NCBI GenBank assembly: GCA_934631055.1
Contig: CAKTXP010000152.1
Location: forward strand, 1-5,842
Length of the DNA stretch: 5,842 bases
Direction of reading: 5' to 3'
DNA from: an uncultured Clostridia bacterium
Lineage (GTDB): Bacteria; Bacillota; Clostridia; Christensenellales; Aristaeellaceae
Part shown: positions 5,335 to 5,842 of the stretch, piece after piece
Layout of the letters: each line of letters starts with the position of its first letter
Numbering within the stretch: position 1 is the first letter of the stretch
Notes under the pieces: model-generated
Told to the model about the DNA's origin: nothing
Databases searched by the model: none
The model's input: only the letters and a program-made list of their open reading frames with translations
Position numbers and translations under genes: made by a program

Positions 5335-5626
5335 CCTTACTCAAATATGCCTTTTTTTGCTGGTCAGCTGCTTCCTTTTCTGTAAATGTGGAACTGGGCG
5401 CGTCAATGATCGTAGCGTCCACAATTGTTCCGCCCTTCATCATGTGACCGCTCTGTACCATGACTCGGTTTATCGCTTCAAAAAACAGCTTGTTCAAGCC
5501 GTTCGCTTCCAGCAGATGGCGGAATTTGCACAGTGTTGTCTCGTCCGGCACGGATTCTTTCAGAAAATCAATACCAGATGGAAAATTTGGAATCTGGATG
5601 GTATTGCCAACAACTGGTCTGCGCAT
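5291..5626 (-). pseudogene. truncated, internally deleted IS5-type transposase
   Basis: The open frame encodes up to 111 residues. Residues 24-54 (ESVPDETTLCKFRHLLEANG and onward) and 64-80 (KGGTIVDATIIDAPSST) are unmistakable IS5-family transposase. D70 in IVDAT probably corresponds to the first acid of the DDE triad. After SST the expected KN-x-x-x-RDPEMHQTKKGNQW region is absent and the frame jumps to FTEKEAADQQ and a hairpin-encoded tail, so the rest of the catalytic domain is deleted. A stop codon directly precedes the first ATG, so the usual N-terminal domain is missing too. The segment between VVG and GID (about residues 8-18) looks like an extra palindromic stretch compared with the family. 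It cannot encode an active enzyme. Confidence 0.8.
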
Positions 5627-5651
5627 AATTCAATCTTTGAACCGCATAATA
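5623..5651 (+). promoter_or_regulatory. sigma-G-like promoter ahead of the SpoVT-like gene
   Basis: GCATA (5623-5627), 17 bp, CATAATA (5645-5651) fits the forespore sigma-G pattern (GHATR, about 17-18 bp, CATNHTA) at every specified base. Transcription would start near 5658, some 38 bases before the GTG at 5696. In Bacillus subtilis spoVT is transcribed by sigma-G, so the match agrees with the gene that follows. The CGCATAAT octamer also occurs as a direct repeat (5622-5629, 5643-5650), which may partly explain the match by chance. Confidence 0.5.
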
Positions 5652-5679
5652 GGAATGCCGAAAGAAAGCGAAAGTGATG

Positions 5680-5686
5680 AAGGAGG
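5680..5686 (+). promoter_or_regulatory. ribosome binding site of the SpoVT-like gene
   Basis: AAGGAGG ends nine bases before GTG 5696-5698, making GTG the likely start; the residues that follow align with the usual SpoVT N-terminus. Confidence 0.8.
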
Positions 5687-5695
5687 CAGCATATT

Positions 5696-5842
5696 GTGCG
5701 AGCAACGGGCATAGTGCGGAGAATCGACGAATTGGGACGTGTGGTCATTCCCAAGGAGATTCGGCGCACGCTGAGAATTCGCGAGGGCGACCCGCAACAG
5801 ACGGCATTGGAAGGCAATGCGCAGGAGGACGCGCAGATGCTT
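5696..5842 (+). CDS. spoVT: SpoVT/AbrB-family regulator, N-terminal part (cut by window end)
   Basis: The GTG-started frame is open to the window edge (49 codons). Residues 1-33 (xRATGIVRRIDELGR, then VVIPKEIRRTLRIREGDP) are a near-textbook SpoVT/AbrB swapped-hairpin DNA-binding domain. SpoVT is a sigma-G-dependent regulator of forespore gene expression, in which this domain is followed by a GAF-like domain. After P33 the expected LEI(F/Y)-x-(D/N)-x-EGEVILKK strand is replaced by QQTALEGNAQEDAQML, and no other frame restores it. The tail could reflect a genuine variant, a broken gene or an assembly error near the end. Other AbrB paralogues are possible, but the RRIDELGRVVIPKEIRRTLRIREGD run fits SpoVT best (residues 8-32). 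The gene has its own ribosome site and a sigma-G-like promoter. Confidence 0.75.
   Translation, partial: MRATGIVRRIDELGRVVIPKEIRRTLRIREGDPQQTALEGNAQEDAQML

Larger units (their letters stand above)
5255..5640. mobile_element. remnant of an IS5-family insertion sequence
   Basis: A candidate left end, GGAACCTCTGAATAA, starts at 5259 directly after TTAA (5255-5258), which fits the YTAR target preferred by many IS5-family elements. The cobO stop codon lies inside this TTAA. Downstream are a long hairpin (5273-5334) and a minus-strand transposase fragment (5291-5626). No matching inverted end (TTATTCAGAGGTTCC) occurs between 5627 and 5842, so the right side is lost and the element cannot move by itself. 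The right boundary given is approximate, placed where transposase similarity ends and the next gene's promoter begins. Confidence 0.7.

Overview
The window looks like chromosomal DNA of a fairly GC-rich, endospore-forming Bacillota, probably class Clostridia. The reasons are strong GGAGG ribosome binding sites, TTG and GTG start codons, consensus sigma-A promoters, a SpoVT/AbrB-type N-terminus at the right edge, and a tRNA with an encoded CCA end. No species can be named from the sequence alone.

Left part (1-900): the possible tail of a rightward gene ends at a bidirectional terminator (74-103). This is followed by a leftward, visibly AT-rich gene for a small SdpI-family membrane protein (162-539) with its own extended -10 promoter. 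Next comes tRNA-Leu(CAG) (756-842, minus strand) with a textbook terminator and a near-perfect consensus promoter. The base composition of the SdpI-like gene differs sharply from everything to the right of the tRNA.

Centre (909-4734): a glycan-assembly neighbourhood. On the minus strand, a family-2 glycosyltransferase with a TTG start (2717-3649) is followed by an intergenic palindromic element with imperfect terminal inverted repeats (about 2530-2698). Then come an ExoA-like membrane-attached glycosyltransferase (1498-2484) and a YdcF/DUF218 protein (909-1505) that overlaps it by 8 bp. Diverging from the first of these, a third, soluble family-2 glycosyltransferase (3748-4734, also TTG) runs rightward. 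Its stop codon overlaps the start of a corrinoid adenosyltransferase gene (cobO type, 4731-5258). The two divergent transcripts appear to start almost back to back from promoters whose polymerase footprints overlap.

Right part (5255-5842): immediately after the adenosyltransferase stop codon lies a decayed IS5-type insertion sequence. One probable terminal repeat, a 17-bp-arm hairpin and an internally deleted transposase fragment remain. A sigma-G-like promoter and a strong ribosome binding site then lead into the start of a SpoVT-like regulator, cut by the window edge. Its reading frame departs from the family pattern after about residue 33.

The genes form no single pathway. The coherent theme is surface or exopolysaccharide glycan synthesis by three GT2 enzymes plus the DUF218 protein. 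The cobalamin, tRNA and sporulation genes are housekeeping neighbours. I see no CRISPR array, prophage or clearly new multi-gene system. The most unusual items are the palindromic element, the divergent promoter pair, and the transposon scar abutting a sporulation-type promoter.
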